Shown: one piece after another, positions 39,887 to 49,554 of the stretch
How positions within the stretch are numbered: position 1 is the first letter of the stretch
How the letters are laid out: the number at the start of each line of letters is the position of its first letter
Assembly: GCA_900551445.1 (NCBI GenBank)
Contig: URWA01000012.1
Coordinates: 1 to 64,000 of the forward strand
DNA from: an uncultured Bacteroides sp.
GTDB taxonomy: Bacteria > Bacteroidota > Bacteroidia > Bacteroidales > Bacteroidaceae
Reading direction: 5' to 3'
Length of the DNA: 64,000 nt
Position numbers and translations under genes: made by a program
The notes under the pieces: generated by a model
What the model saw: the letters and a program-made list of their open reading frames with translations, nothing else
Databases searched by the model: none
What the model was told of the DNA's origin: nothing

Positions 39887-42388
39887 ATGAGGCATCTATA
39901 TTTCTGTGTACTTGTTTTGTTTGCGTCTGCATTGGCAGCCTACTCGCAAAATCCGATTATTAATCATTCATTCTCAGCCGATCCGACTGCGCGGGTTTTT
40001 GACGGGAAAATATATTTGTATCCGTCACATGATATAGAAAGTCCGGTAGCCCGTCTTAAAGATTGGTTTTGTATGGAAGACTATCATGTATATTCGTCAG
40101 AAGATTTAGTAAACTGGATGGACCATGGGGTGATTCTATCGCAGAATAATGTGCCTTGGGTGGAACGTGAATCTTATTCCATGTGGGCACCTGATTGTGT
40201 ATTTAAAGGAGGAAAGTATTATTTTTATTTTCCGGCTAAGGCGAAAAATGCAAAAGGATTTTCTGTGGGAGTGGCAGTAGCCGATAATCCGTCGGGACCA
40301 TTTATGCCTGATTGGAAGCCGATAAGTGGAATTCAAGGTATCGATCCTTGTGTGATGGTGGATAAGGATGGAAGTGCCTATATTTATTGGGCTGGAAATG
40401 GGTTGCGTATGGCAAAACTGAAAGATAATATGCGGGAGTTGGCTTCCGAACCGGTCTTGATAGAAGGCCTTCCAGAGGGCTTTAAGGAAGGACCATTTGT
40501 TTTTGAAAGAAATGGCAAGTACTATCTGACTTTCCCGTGGGTAAAGGATAAGACGGAAACTTTGGCCTATGCAATGGGAGATTCACCTATGGGGCCGTTT
40601 GATTTCAAAGGAGTCATGATGGATGAATCTCCTACAGGATGCTGGACCAATCATCATTCTGTGGTGGAATACAAAGGCCAGTGGTACCTTTTTTATCATC
40701 ATAACGATTTCTCGCCGGAAGCAGACAAACGCCGTTCGGTCCGGATTGATACTTTGTGCTTTAATGCAGATGGGACCATCCGGAAGGTGAAGCCTACACT
40801 GAGAGGAGTAGGCGTGACAAATGCACGTATAAAAATACAGATAGACCGGTACAGTGAAGCCAGTAAGAAAGGAGTGGGGATTTCATTTGTGGATGAAAAG
40901 AATAAATTTGAAGGATGGAAATGTGAACTGGCAAAAGTGAAATCTTGGGTCCGTTATAATCAGGTGGATTTCGGACCCCAGCCAGTACAGGAAGTGAAGA
41001 TGCGGGTAAAGTCTCTCCATGGCGGAACATTGAAAGTGGAGGTCGCAGATAAGAAAGTGGCGCAAATCAAAGTTCCGGTATGTAAGGATTGGTGTATCAT
41101 AAGGGAATCTGTGCATGATGTACAAAAGGGAATACAGGACGTACGGCTTGTGCTCCAGCAGGGAGGGGCCGTGGAGATTGATTGGTTAGGCTTTGATGCG
41201 GTGCCATGGTCTGCCGGAGCCTTTGAGACTCATCAATATCGGAATTTCTTTGCGGAGATGGGATATTCTCAGGCTGAAATAGATGCAAAACTGAACGAGG
41301 TTTTCAATGAGGTATTTTATGGGGAAAACAAGGTCTATTTTGAGGTAGGCGATTCTATGGCGTATATTAGTGATATTAAAAATCATGATGTGCGTACGGA
41401 AGGGATGTCCTATGGTATGATGATAGCTGTCCAGTTTGACCGGAAAGACATATTTGACCGTTTGTGGCGTTGGTGTAAAAAATATATGCAGCATCAGGAT
41501 GGAAGGTTGAAAGGTTATTTTGCATGGAGTTGTCAGACGGATGGAACTCGTAACTCAGAGGGACCGGCATCCGACGGGGAGTTATATTATGTGACATCCT
41601 TGATCTTTGCTTCTAACAGATGGGGAAACAGTTCGGGTATCAATTATCTGGCGGAAGCACAGAATATCTTGGATTGTTCCATGCAAAAGACCGGAATGGA
41701 CGCAGTGACTCCTTTTATCAATGTGGAGCAAAAGCTGATTACTTTTACTCCTACAGGTTTTGGAGCGAGATTTACAGACCCGTCTTATCATTTGCCAGCC
41801 TTTTATGAAGTGTGGGCCAGATGGGCTAATGACGGTAGAAGTCGCTTTTGGAGAGAATGTGCCCAGAAAAGCCGTGAGTATTTGCATAAAAGCATTCATC
41901 CGGTGACAGGATTGAATCCTGATTATAATAACTATGACGGTTCTTTGCTTAATTCAGGCGGGATCATTGGGGATGAGTTTCGTTTTGATTCATGGCGTGT
42001 ACCTATGAACATTGCCCTGGATTATTCATGGGCATGTGTCGACAAAGAATGGCAGCAGGAATATGGTAATAAAATACAGAACTTTCTGTATAGTCAGGGA
42101 CTTTATGATTTTAAAGATCAGTATAATGTAGATGGAAGCCCGGTGAAAGAGGTCTTGCAGGCTGGTGAATATAAACAGCTTCGTCATTCTTTAGGACTTG
42201 TGGCTACTTCTGCAGCTGTATCATTGGTGTGTACAGACGTAAAATGTTATGAATTTGTGAAGCAACTATGGGAGGCAAAGCATGAGCCTTATGAAGATGG
42301 TTACTTGGATAAATATTATGATGGTTTGTTGCGCTTGTTTGCTTTTATGCATTTGAGCGGGCGTTACCGGATAATCTTTCCACAGTGA
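39887..42388 (+). CDS. Two-catalytic-domain xylan enzyme: GH43 + CBM6-like + GH8 (Rex type)
   Basis: An 833-residue exported enzyme. The signal peptide is MRHLYFCVLVLFASALAAYS. The N-terminal GH43 five-bladed propeller (about 20-310) shows the base Asp in ADPTARVF, the second Asp in IDPCVMVD and the acid Glu in KEGPFVFE. A CBM6-like beta-sandwich follows (about 310-450). The C-terminal GH8 domain (about 455-833) resembles reducing-end xylose-releasing exo-oligoxylanase, with Glu505 in RTEGMSYG and Asp563 in GPASDGELY. It should trim substituted xylo-oligosaccharides from both sides. The ATG at 39887 is chosen over an upstream TTG because of the signal peptide. Confidence 0.88.
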   Translation: MRHLYFCVLVLFASALAAYSQNPIINHSFSADPTARVFDGKIYLYPSHDIESPVARLKDWFCMEDYHVYSSEDLVNWMDHGVILSQNNVPWVERESYSMWAPDCVFKGGKYYFYFPAKAKNAKGFSVGVAVADNPSGPFMPDWKPISGIQGIDPCVMVDKDGSAYIYWAGNGLRMAKLKDNMRELASEPVLIEGLPEGFKEGPFVFERNGKYYLTFPWVKDKTETLAYAMGDSPMGPFDFKGVMMDESPTGCWTNHHSVVEYKGQWYLFYHHNDFSPEADKRRSVRIDTLCFNADGTIRKVKPTLRGVGVTNARIKIQIDRYSEASKKGVGISFVDEKNKFEGWKCELAKVKSWVRYNQVDFGPQPVQEVKMRVKSLHGGTLKVEVADKKVAQIKVPVCKDWCIIRESVHDVQKGIQDVRLVLQQGGAVEIDWLGFDAVPWSAGAFETHQYRNFFAEMGYSQAEIDAKLNEVFNEVFYGENKVYFEVGDSMAYISDIKNHDVRTEGMSYGMMIAVQFDRKDIFDRLWRWCKKYMQHQDGRLKGYFAWSCQTDGTRNSEGPASDGELYYVTSLIFASNRWGNSSGINYLAEAQNILDCSMQKTGMDAVTPFINVEQKLITFTPTGFGARFTDPSYHLPAFYEVWARWANDGRSRFWRECAQKSREYLHKSIHPVTGLNPDYNNYDGSLLNSGGIIGDEFRFDSWRVPMNIALDYSWACVDKEWQQEYGNKIQNFLYSQGLYDFKDQYNVDGSPVKEVLQAGEYKQLRHSLGLVATSAAVSLVCTDVKCYEFVKQLWEAKHEPYEDGYLDKYYDGLLRLFAFMHLSGRYRIIFPQ

Positions 42389-42412
42389 TTGAGCCGTGTT
42401 TTCTATTTGATT

Positions 42413-42461
42413 AAAAAAATCAGCCCACCAACCTTTGTCGGTCAGTGGGCTGATTTTTTTT
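42413..42461. terminator. Bidirectional terminator between convergent GH genes
   Basis: AAAATCAGCCCAC and GTGGGCTGATTTT pair perfectly over 13 bp, with As on the left and Ts on the right. Confidence 0.92.
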
Positions 42462-42487
42462 GATTGGAAAAGTAAAATGAATACATA

Positions 42488-44200
42488 TTACAGCGCTTCC
42501 GCATCATTGGATGTGGTGGCATATAATCCGATCATGGCACCCGTAAATCCTCCGGCTACGTTGGTCGAGAGAATGTCTCCGGAAACGGTTCCTCCTACGG
42601 TCTGATAGTGGTCGTCTTTTACGGAATAGCTGAATGTATAGTTGTCGCCTTCAGCATTTACCCGCAGGTTGACAGGAGTATCCTTTTCAATCTTTTCACT
42701 GGCAAGCGTGGAAGAGTTTCCGTTCTCAGTCCGTTGCAGGACGAGGTAGTTTTCTTCTCCTTTCTTGGTCAGTCCGAATACGTAGTTGAACTTTTCACTT
42801 TGGTAGCAGGTGATTCCGGCAAGGTCTTTTTCTGTGCGAGGAACATATTTCAGGGTCGTGGTGACGGTGAAATTGATGTGCTGTTGACGATAGAAAAGAG
42901 TGGAAGTGGGAGTAATAGCCTTGATATTGGTTTCATAAGGCGTTATTTTCAATCCGTCTTCTGTGGTAGAAATGAATTCTTCTTTGGCTCCTCTGACTCC
43001 TACCCAGCGATAATCCAGCGGGCTTTGCGTAAAGGTTTCTGTATAAGTGAAGTTTCCGTTAGGGAAGTAACCGTTCTTTCCTGTTTCATTCTTCACGCCT
43101 TGTGGCATGGTCAGTTTGGGCTGGATAGGTTCCAGGCCGCCTTTAAATACGGGGAAAGTACCACTCCAGTCAACAGGCAGCATGAAGGTTTCTCGTCCGG
43201 TATTTACTCGGTTGGCTTCATTGGGACGGATGGCAAGGAATACGCCATAGTATTGTCCATTAGGACCTTCTACTAAGTCGGCATGACCGGCCCAGTCTAC
43301 TTTGAATGGGCGTTCTGCCGGAAGATGTCTTTGTGAAAGGATCGGATTTTCCGGTGCAGGTTTGAACGGACCTTTCGGACTGTCGCCGATGAAAATGACT
43401 TCACTGTGCCAGCCGCCTGTACCTCCTTCTGCACACATGAGGTAGTATTTTCCGTCTTTTTTATAGAGATGAGGAGCTTCTATCCAGATAGGTTTCTTTG
43501 ACAAATCTACTCCTCCGTTGACTACAACCTTATCTGTTCCAGGGATTATCTGGTCTTTTTCCAGGTCATATTCCCACACTTTGATGACTCTGTGTCCTTC
43601 GTATAACGGCTTTTCGGGAGCATCGTTATGTGTGACATAGGCTTTACCGTTGTCATCGAAGAATATATCCGGATCGATACCTTCGAAATTCAGTTTGATT
43701 GGGTCACTCCATCCTTTCATGGGGTCTTTGGTCTTTACCACCATGTTTCCCATTCCTCCCGAGAACTGGGTGGTAATCATATAGAAGGTGTCATTGTACG
43801 GATTGTATCGTATGGTCGGTGCATATATGCCGGCACTGATACCGGAGTCTTCCACTTTGAGTTGTGAGGGACGGTCGAGCACATGACCTATCTGTTTCCA
43901 GTTTACCAAGTCGGTAGAGTGGAAAATGGGCACTCCAGGGTTGATGGCAAAAGAAGAGCATACCAAGTAGTAATCGGTACCTTTTTTGCAGATACTGGGG
44001 TCAGGGTAGCAGCCCTGCAGTATCGGATTGTAGAACTCGCCTTCATTGAGCGGATTTTTTTCGTATACCGCATCTTTTCCTGTATAGGTGAACTGACCGA
44101 AAACCGGTACTCCTGGCTCAGGCATGGTTACCTTGTTGCTACAGGAAGCAGCCAAGAGACTTAATGTTCCTAATGTAAGTAGTTTAAATTGATTTTTCAT
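42488..44200 (-). CDS. GH43 lipoprotein, beta-xylosidase/alpha-L-arabinofuranosidase type
   Basis: A 570-residue glycoside hydrolase. The signal peptide ends in a lipobox (LLAASC), so it is lipid-anchored. The GH43 propeller (about 50-350) has the base Asp in GCYPDPSICK, the second Asp in GIDPDIFFDD and the acid Glu in WIEAPHLYKK. A concanavalin-like C-terminal sandwich (about 375-565) is typical of xylan-active GH43 subfamilies. It is the only PUL enzyme in the window on this strand. It has its own promoter (TACATTTG at 44263-44270) with a GTAACAT operator 50 nt upstream, shared back-to-back with the large operon. Confidence 0.9.
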   Translation of the reverse strand: MKNQFKLLTLGTLSLLAASCSNKVTMPEPGVPVFGQFTYTGKDAVYEKNPLNEGEFYNPILQGCYPDPSICKKGTDYYLVCSSFAINPGVPIFHSTDLVNWKQIGHVLDRPSQLKVEDSGISAGIYAPTIRYNPYNDTFYMITTQFSGGMGNMVVKTKDPMKGWSDPIKLNFEGIDPDIFFDDNGKAYVTHNDAPEKPLYEGHRVIKVWEYDLEKDQIIPGTDKVVVNGGVDLSKKPIWIEAPHLYKKDGKYYLMCAEGGTGGWHSEVIFIGDSPKGPFKPAPENPILSQRHLPAERPFKVDWAGHADLVEGPNGQYYGVFLAIRPNEANRVNTGRETFMLPVDWSGTFPVFKGGLEPIQPKLTMPQGVKNETGKNGYFPNGNFTYTETFTQSPLDYRWVGVRGAKEEFISTTEDGLKITPYETNIKAITPTSTLFYRQQHINFTVTTTLKYVPRTEKDLAGITCYQSEKFNYVFGLTKKGEENYLVLQRTENGNSSTLASEKIEKDTPVNLRVNAEGDNYTFSYSVKDDHYQTVGGTVSGDILSTNVAGGFTGAMIGLYATTSNDAEAL

Positions 44201-44262
44201 GATAATAACTTTGTAAAAATTGAATGATTGTGTAGTTAAATGAAGTGTAATCTTTCTGAATA

Positions 44263-44327
44263 CAAATGTATGCTTTTTGCAGGGGAAGAGTGTGACGGTA
44301 TGTTGCAGATTTCTTATTGTATGTTAC
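44263..44327 (-). promoter_or_regulatory. Promoter and operator of the minus-strand GH43 gene
   Basis: On the minus strand GTAACAT (44327-44321) is followed 21 nt later by GCAACAT (44306-44300). GTAACAT stands exactly 50 nt before the -7 box TACATTTG (44270-44263). No -33 TTTG is present. Geometry is the same as at susC and at the CE1-type esterase gene. Confidence 0.72.
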
Positions 44328-44454
44328 GATGTGGTGTTTTTTGTGTAATTTGAATGTGATTCCTATAAAATATTGTCATTCAATGGTGTATCGAAAAAAA
44401 TGTAATGTGAGCATAGGTAATATGTACGCTTTGTAAATACAATATGTAGGGTGT

Positions 44455-44519
44455 GTAACATAGACAAAAGGACTGGTAACGTAAATTCTTGTAATTTATC
44501 TATATGTGAGTTATTTTTG
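44455..44519 (+). promoter_or_regulatory. Promoter and operator of the large glycoside-hydrolase operon
   Basis: GTAACAT (44455-44461), a second half-site GTAACGT 21 nt later (44476-44482), and the -7 box TATTTTTG (44512-44519) exactly 50 nt after the first half-site. The predicted start point near 44526 gives a very short leader to the ATG at 44535. An additional AATATGTA direct repeat (44419-44426 and 44441-44448, 22 nt apart) lies upstream. Confidence 0.72.
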
Positions 44520-44534
44520 TGTAGATTAAATTTT

Positions 44535-45410
44535 ATGTCTATGGATAAACATTCTTTTATCGTTTTTTTATTGGCTTTAGCCTTGATTCCTGTCTCTTTG
44601 TTTTCGCGTAGCAGGGTAGTAAATGATACGATTTTCAGTAAAAAGTTGAATACAGAAAGGGTATGCTCCATTTATCTTCCTCCTTCTTATGGGGAAATAC
44701 CTGGTAAGAAATATCCGGTACTTTATCTGTTTCATGGCATGTCGCAGACCAATCAGGATTGGGTATGGCGCGGACATGTACAGGAAGTGGCCGACCGTTT
44801 GATTTATGCACAGGAGGCCAGTGAGATGATTATTGTCATGCCCAATGCGGGAGGGGATATCTATAAAGAAGTATGGAATGGCTTTTTCAACATGCCGGGA
44901 TGGCTTTATGAGGATTTCTTTTTTGAAGAATTCTTGCCTTATGTGGAAAGTAAATACAATATCATCGGGAATAAGGAAAATCGTGCGGTAGCCGGGTTGT
45001 CTATGGGAGGCGGCGGAGCTACTGGTTATGGCTTGTGGCATGCAGATAAGTTTGCCTCTGTCTATGCCATGAGTGCACTGATGTCTATTCCGGAAGAAGG
45101 AGCAGCTCGCTTTGAGAATCCCGACAGCAAGCTGGCCATTTTGACACGGGCTGTGATAGACCGCAGCTGTATTAAGCGTGTGTCTGAAGCGGATGCAAAT
45201 ACAATTCAGGCATTGAAGTCGGTGAGATGGTTTGTCGATTGTGGAGATGATGATTTCCTGCTCAACCGGAACATTGAGTTCTTTCAGGCGATGCGCAAGG
45301 CAGGCATTTCCTGTCAGTTCAGGGTAAGAGACGGTGGACATGATTGGGAATATTGGCATTCTGCTTTGTATATGTGTCTGCCGTTTGTGTCAAGGACCTT
45401 CGATAAATAA
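44535..45410 (+). CDS. Esterase of the CE1/EstD alpha-beta hydrolase type
   Basis: A 291-residue exported enzyme. The signal peptide ends near LFSRS. The alpha/beta-hydrolase core shows VLYLFHGMSQ, the nucleophile elbow GLSMGGGG with the catalytic Ser, and a C-terminal catalytic His in DGGHDWEYW. CE1 members remove feruloyl or acetyl groups from xylan; the PUL context supports such a role. The start is at 44535 (or 44541), because a longer frame from 44451 would begin inside the operator region. It is the first gene of an operon running to about 62079. Confidence 0.82.
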   Translation: MSMDKHSFIVFLLALALIPVSLFSRSRVVNDTIFSKKLNTERVCSIYLPPSYGEIPGKKYPVLYLFHGMSQTNQDWVWRGHVQEVADRLIYAQEASEMIIVMPNAGGDIYKEVWNGFFNMPGWLYEDFFFEEFLPYVESKYNIIGNKENRAVAGLSMGGGGATGYGLWHADKFASVYAMSALMSIPEEGAARFENPDSKLAILTRAVIDRSCIKRVSEADANTIQALKSVRWFVDCGDDDFLLNRNIEFFQAMRKAGISCQFRVRDGGHDWEYWHSALYMCLPFVSRTFDK

Positions 45411-45430
45411 CGGGTTAAGAATAGGCATCT

Positions 45431-47881
45431 ATGAGAAAAGTTCTATGTGTATGTGTGCTTCTGATAGCTTCTGTCATTGGGGCAATGGCGGCGGAGGCAG
45501 AGAATCTGAGATTGTGGTATTCGGCTCCAGCACGTAACTGGTGGGAAGCATTGCCTGTTGGTAATTCTCATATCGGAGGAATGGTGTTTGGAGGAGTTGC
45601 ACACGAGGAAATCCAATTGAATGAAGAAACCTTCTGGGCCGGTGGACCGTATAGTAATAACCGGGAAGGGGCATCAGCCTATCTGAATGAGGTGAGAAGA
45701 CTGATTTTTGAAGGGAAAAACTCAGAGGCCAGAAGTCTGCTGGATGCAAAGTTCATGACTTCCCAACATGGGATGCGTTACCTGACCTTGGGTAGTCTGC
45801 GGATGGATTTTGATTGCGAAGGAGAGGTGGACTCTTATTCTCGTGACTTGAATTTAGAGGAAGCGATGGCTTCCGTACGTTTCCGTTGTGGGGGAGTGGA
45901 ATATACCCGTCGGGTGTTCACTTCCTTTGCCGACAATGTCATGGTGATTGAACTGGTTGCGGGTGAGGGAAGTAAAAAATTGGGAGTTGACTTGAGATAT
46001 ACTTGTCCGTTGGCTTCAGAGGTGAAAAGTGAAGGGGAATACCTTGTCATGTACTGTAATGGTGCAGAGCATGAAGGCATTCCAGCCGCACTTCATGCAG
46101 TAGTGATGATGCGGGTAAAGTCGGATGGAAAGGTGGAATGTAAGGATGGACATCTTTCGGTAAAGGATGCATCGTCGGCTACCATCTTCCTGAGTGCGGC
46201 AACCAATTTTGTCAATTATCGGGATGTGTCGGGAGATGCCTACGCCAAAGCGCGTCGTGCCATCGAAGGAGCTTGGGCTAAATCAGATAAAGTATTGTAT
46301 AAGGAACATAAGGAAGTCTATTCCAAGCAGTTTGGAAGGGTGAGCCTGAGTTTGCCTTCTTCAGAATTTTCGAAGAGGGAAACAGATTTACGTATCAATG
46401 AATTCAATAAGGTAGAAGATTGTTCGCTGGCTGCATTGATGTTTCAGTATGGGCGTTATCTGTTGATATCGTCCTCGCAGCCAGGTAGCCAGCCGGCGAA
46501 TCTACAGGGTATATGGAACAAGGATTTGTATGCACCTTGGGACAGCAAGTACACCATCAACATCAATGCAGAGATGAACTACTGGCCAGCAGAAGTGACT
46601 AACCTGATGGAAACGCATCGTCCGTTCTTCGAGATGGCACGTGATCTTTCTGTAACGGGTAAGGAAACGGCTCGTGTGTTGTATGGATCCAAGGGATGGG
46701 TGGCTCACCATAATACGGATCTTTGGCGGGCGGCCGGACCGGTGGATTTTGCAGATGCAGGTATGTGGCCCAATGGAGGAGCATGGGTGGTTCAGCATCT
46801 TTGGCAGCATTATCTGTACTCCGGTGACAAGGATTTTCTTCGGGAGTATTATCCGGTGTTGAAAGGTACGGCCGATTTTCTTTTGTCATTCATGACCAAG
46901 CATCCCCGCTATGGTTGGATGGTGACAGCTCCTTCTGTTTCTCCAGAGCATGGACCGAACGGGGTATCCATCGTAGCCGGATGTACGATGGACAACCAGA
47001 TTGCGTTTGATGCATTAAGCAATACGCTGCGTGCGGCACAGATATTGGGAGAAAGCAAGGCCTATTGTGACTCTCTTCAGCACTTGATAAGCCAGTTACC
47101 TCCGATGCAGATTGGACAGTACAATCAGTTGCAGGAGTGGCTGGAGGATGTGGATGATCCGAAAGACCAGCATCGGCATATCTCTCATCTGTATGGTTTG
47201 TATCCAAGCAATCAGGTATCTCCTTATCGGAGTCCGGAATTGTTTCAGGCTGCAAAGAATACCTTGATACAGAGAGGCGATATGGCAACCGGATGGAGTA
47301 TTGGCTGGAAAATCAATTTTTGGGCACGTATGCTGGATGGCAATCATGCGTATCGCATCATCCGGAATATGCTTTCTTTGTTACCGTGTGACAGTCTGGC
47401 CGGAAAATATCCTTTAGGACGTACATATCCGAATATGCTGGATGCGCATCCACCTTTTCAGATAGACGGGAACTTCGGTTTTACGGCTGGAGTGGCTGAG
47501 ATGCTGTTGCAGAGTCATGATGGGGCTGTACATCTGTTGCCTGCCATACCTGATGAATGGCAGGAAGGAAGTGTAAAAGGTCTGGTGGCCCGTGGAGGCT
47601 TCGTGGTGGATATGGACTGGAAGAATATGAATCTCACTCAGGCGGTAATTTATTCCCGAATAGGAGGTGTGATTCGTTTACGGTCTTATGTCCCTCTGAA
47701 AGGAAAAGGTTTGAAGAAGGCTTCGGGTGATTGTCCGAATGACTTGTTGAGGCAGACAGAAATAGCTGCACCGTTAATTTCAAAGAAATTGACACATCCG
47801 GAACAACCTGAATTGAAGAAGGTATATGAATACGATTTGAAAACCATTCCGGGAAAGCGGTATATGGTTTACGCAAAATAA
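45431..47881 (+). CDS. GH95 glycoside hydrolase (alpha-L-fucosidase/alpha-L-galactosidase type)
   Basis: An 816-residue exported enzyme with a signal peptide ending GAMAAEAE. The N-terminal RLWYSAPARNWWEALPVGNS and EIQLNEETFWAGGPY blocks are GH95 hallmarks. The (alpha/alpha)6 barrel contains NLQGIWNKDLYAPWDSKYT and AEMNYWPAEVTN, and the C-terminal part has HRHISHLYGLYPSNQ. GH95 enzymes release alpha-1,2-L-fucose. Members from xylan PULs release L-galactose from corn-type arabinoxylan, the more likely role in this context. It lies 20 nt after the esterase gene. Confidence 0.9.
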   Translation: MRKVLCVCVLLIASVIGAMAAEAENLRLWYSAPARNWWEALPVGNSHIGGMVFGGVAHEEIQLNEETFWAGGPYSNNREGASAYLNEVRRLIFEGKNSEARSLLDAKFMTSQHGMRYLTLGSLRMDFDCEGEVDSYSRDLNLEEAMASVRFRCGGVEYTRRVFTSFADNVMVIELVAGEGSKKLGVDLRYTCPLASEVKSEGEYLVMYCNGAEHEGIPAALHAVVMMRVKSDGKVECKDGHLSVKDASSATIFLSAATNFVNYRDVSGDAYAKARRAIEGAWAKSDKVLYKEHKEVYSKQFGRVSLSLPSSEFSKRETDLRINEFNKVEDCSLAALMFQYGRYLLISSSQPGSQPANLQGIWNKDLYAPWDSKYTININAEMNYWPAEVTNLMETHRPFFEMARDLSVTGKETARVLYGSKGWVAHHNTDLWRAAGPVDFADAGMWPNGGAWVVQHLWQHYLYSGDKDFLREYYPVLKGTADFLLSFMTKHPRYGWMVTAPSVSPEHGPNGVSIVAGCTMDNQIAFDALSNTLRAAQILGESKAYCDSLQHLISQLPPMQIGQYNQLQEWLEDVDDPKDQHRHISHLYGLYPSNQVSPYRSPELFQAAKNTLIQRGDMATGWSIGWKINFWARMLDGNHAYRIIRNMLSLLPCDSLAGKYPLGRTYPNMLDAHPPFQIDGNFGFTAGVAEMLLQSHDGAVHLLPAIPDEWQEGSVKGLVARGGFVVDMDWKNMNLTQAVIYSRIGGVIRLRSYVPLKGKGLKKASGDCPNDLLRQTEIAAPLISKKLTHPEQPELKKVYEYDLKTIPGKRYMVYAK

Positions 47882-47915
47882 ATATAGGCGAATCATTTGT
47901 AATAACTTAATAATC

Positions 47916-49523
47916 ATGAAAAAACACTTTTTGTTAGCTTGTCTATTAATGGCTGTGGGAGGCATGTGGTCCGGTTCGGTCAATGCCCAGTGTGGAGATA
48001 ATGGAGATGGAACTTTTTCTAATCCGGTATTTTGGGCGGATGTGCCCGATCCGGACGTCATTCGTGTGGGCGATGACTTTTACATGGTGAGTACAACCAT
48101 GCATCTGGTTCCTGGAGCACCCATCATGCACTCTAAAGATTTGGTGAACTGGAAAATTGTCAGTTATCTGTATGACCGGTTGGACGAAAAACCTGCTTAT
48201 GATTTGAAGGATGGAACGGTATATGGCCGTGGACAGTGGGCTACTTCCTTACGCTATCATAACGGAATGTATTATGCGTATTTCTCTCCGAATGATACTC
48301 CTTATAAAGGATATGTATATACTACCTCCGATCCGAAAAAAGGATGGAAACTTTTGTCACGTATTCCTCATTTCCATGATGCCTCTTTGTTCTTTGACGA
48401 CGACGGAAAGGCCTATATCTTTTATGGCACCGGACAATTGCGTGAGCTGAAGCCGGATTTGAGCGGTGTCATGCCGGGTGGGGTCGATATGAAGATATTC
48501 GAAAGAGATAAAGAGGAAAATGCTTTGCTGGAAGGCAGCAGGGTGATTAAACACGATGGAAAGTATTATTTGCTGATGATTTCATGGCCTCAGGGAGGTA
48601 ACCGTCGGCAAGTATGCTATCGGGCGGATAAGATAACCGGGCCTTATGAGAAAAAAGTGATATTGGAAGATGCGTTTGCTGGATTCCCGTATGTGGCACA
48701 AGGTACGATTGTGGATGATGGAAAAGGAAACTGGTATGGGGTCATTTTCCAAGACCGTAATGGAGTAGGTCGCGTATTGACCGTAATGCCTTGCCGCTGG
48801 GTGGACGGTTGGCCGATGCTGGGTGACGAAAACGGACATGTGCCGGCTACGATGACCAAACCAGTACAGGGATATGCTGCCGAAGAGCTGGTAGTCAGTG
48901 ATGATTTTAGTGGAGATAAATTGAAGTTGAACTGGCAGTGGAATCACAATCCGATGAATGACTGCTGGTCATTGACTGAACGCAAGGGATATTTGCGGTT
49001 GAAAACCGGACGGGTGGTTGATAATTTGTTTTTGGCTCCCAATACGTTGACACAGCGCATGGAAGGACCGAAATGTTCCGGAGTGGTTTGTATGGATCTT
49101 TCAGGCATGAAGGAAGGAGATGTAGCCGGACTGAGTGCCTTTAATGGAGATGCGGGCATCTTGGCCGTGACTTGTGAAGGAAACCGGAAGTATTTGACCA
49201 TGAAAACGGAAAGTGTTCAACTGGATGAAACGAGCAAGGCAGTGACAAGTATTGACCGGAAGGAAATTCAGAAAGTAGAGTTGACATCGGATGTGATATA
49301 TCTTCGTCTGGATGGAGATTTCCGGTTGAATAAAGACATGGCTTGTTTTTATTATAGTTACGATAATAAGGAATGGAAGAAAATCGGTACTGACTTTAAA
49401 ATGATTTTTGACTATCGTCGTTTCTTTATGGGAACCAAATTTGCCTTGTTTAATTATGCCACGAAGAGTTTGGGAGGTTTTGTAGATGTAGACTTCTTCG
49501 ATTATAAGCACATAAAGAAATGA
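47916..49523 (+). CDS. GH43 glycoside hydrolase with C-terminal beta-sandwich
   Basis: A 535-residue exported enzyme; the signal peptide ends GSVNAQ. The GH43 domain spans about 35-330: base Asp in WADVPDPDVIRVG, second Asp in FHDASLFFDDDG, acid Glu in LLEGSRVIKHDGKYY. A concanavalin-like domain occupies 340-535. The VPDPDVIRVGDDFYMVSTTMH block is typical of GH43_12-like enzymes that remove arabinofuranose from doubly substituted xylose. It lies 34 nt after the GH95 gene, in the same operon. Confidence 0.9.
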   Translation: MKKHFLLACLLMAVGGMWSGSVNAQCGDNGDGTFSNPVFWADVPDPDVIRVGDDFYMVSTTMHLVPGAPIMHSKDLVNWKIVSYLYDRLDEKPAYDLKDGTVYGRGQWATSLRYHNGMYYAYFSPNDTPYKGYVYTTSDPKKGWKLLSRIPHFHDASLFFDDDGKAYIFYGTGQLRELKPDLSGVMPGGVDMKIFERDKEENALLEGSRVIKHDGKYYLLMISWPQGGNRRQVCYRADKITGPYEKKVILEDAFAGFPYVAQGTIVDDGKGNWYGVIFQDRNGVGRVLTVMPCRWVDGWPMLGDENGHVPATMTKPVQGYAAEELVVSDDFSGDKLKLNWQWNHNPMNDCWSLTERKGYLRLKTGRVVDNLFLAPNTLTQRMEGPKCSGVVCMDLSGMKEGDVAGLSAFNGDAGILAVTCEGNRKYLTMKTESVQLDETSKAVTSIDRKEIQKVELTSDVIYLRLDGDFRLNKDMACFYYSYDNKEWKKIGTDFKMIFDYRRFFMGTKFALFNYATKSLGGFVDVDFFDYKHIKK

Positions 49524-49554
49524 TGGTAGACTTTGAACTTAAATAAAGACTTGG

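Noticed and set aside
44451..44534. Extended N-terminus for the CE1-type esterase starting at 44451
   Set aside because: It would begin upstream of the promoter box and operator and would place non-signal sequence before a clear signal peptide.
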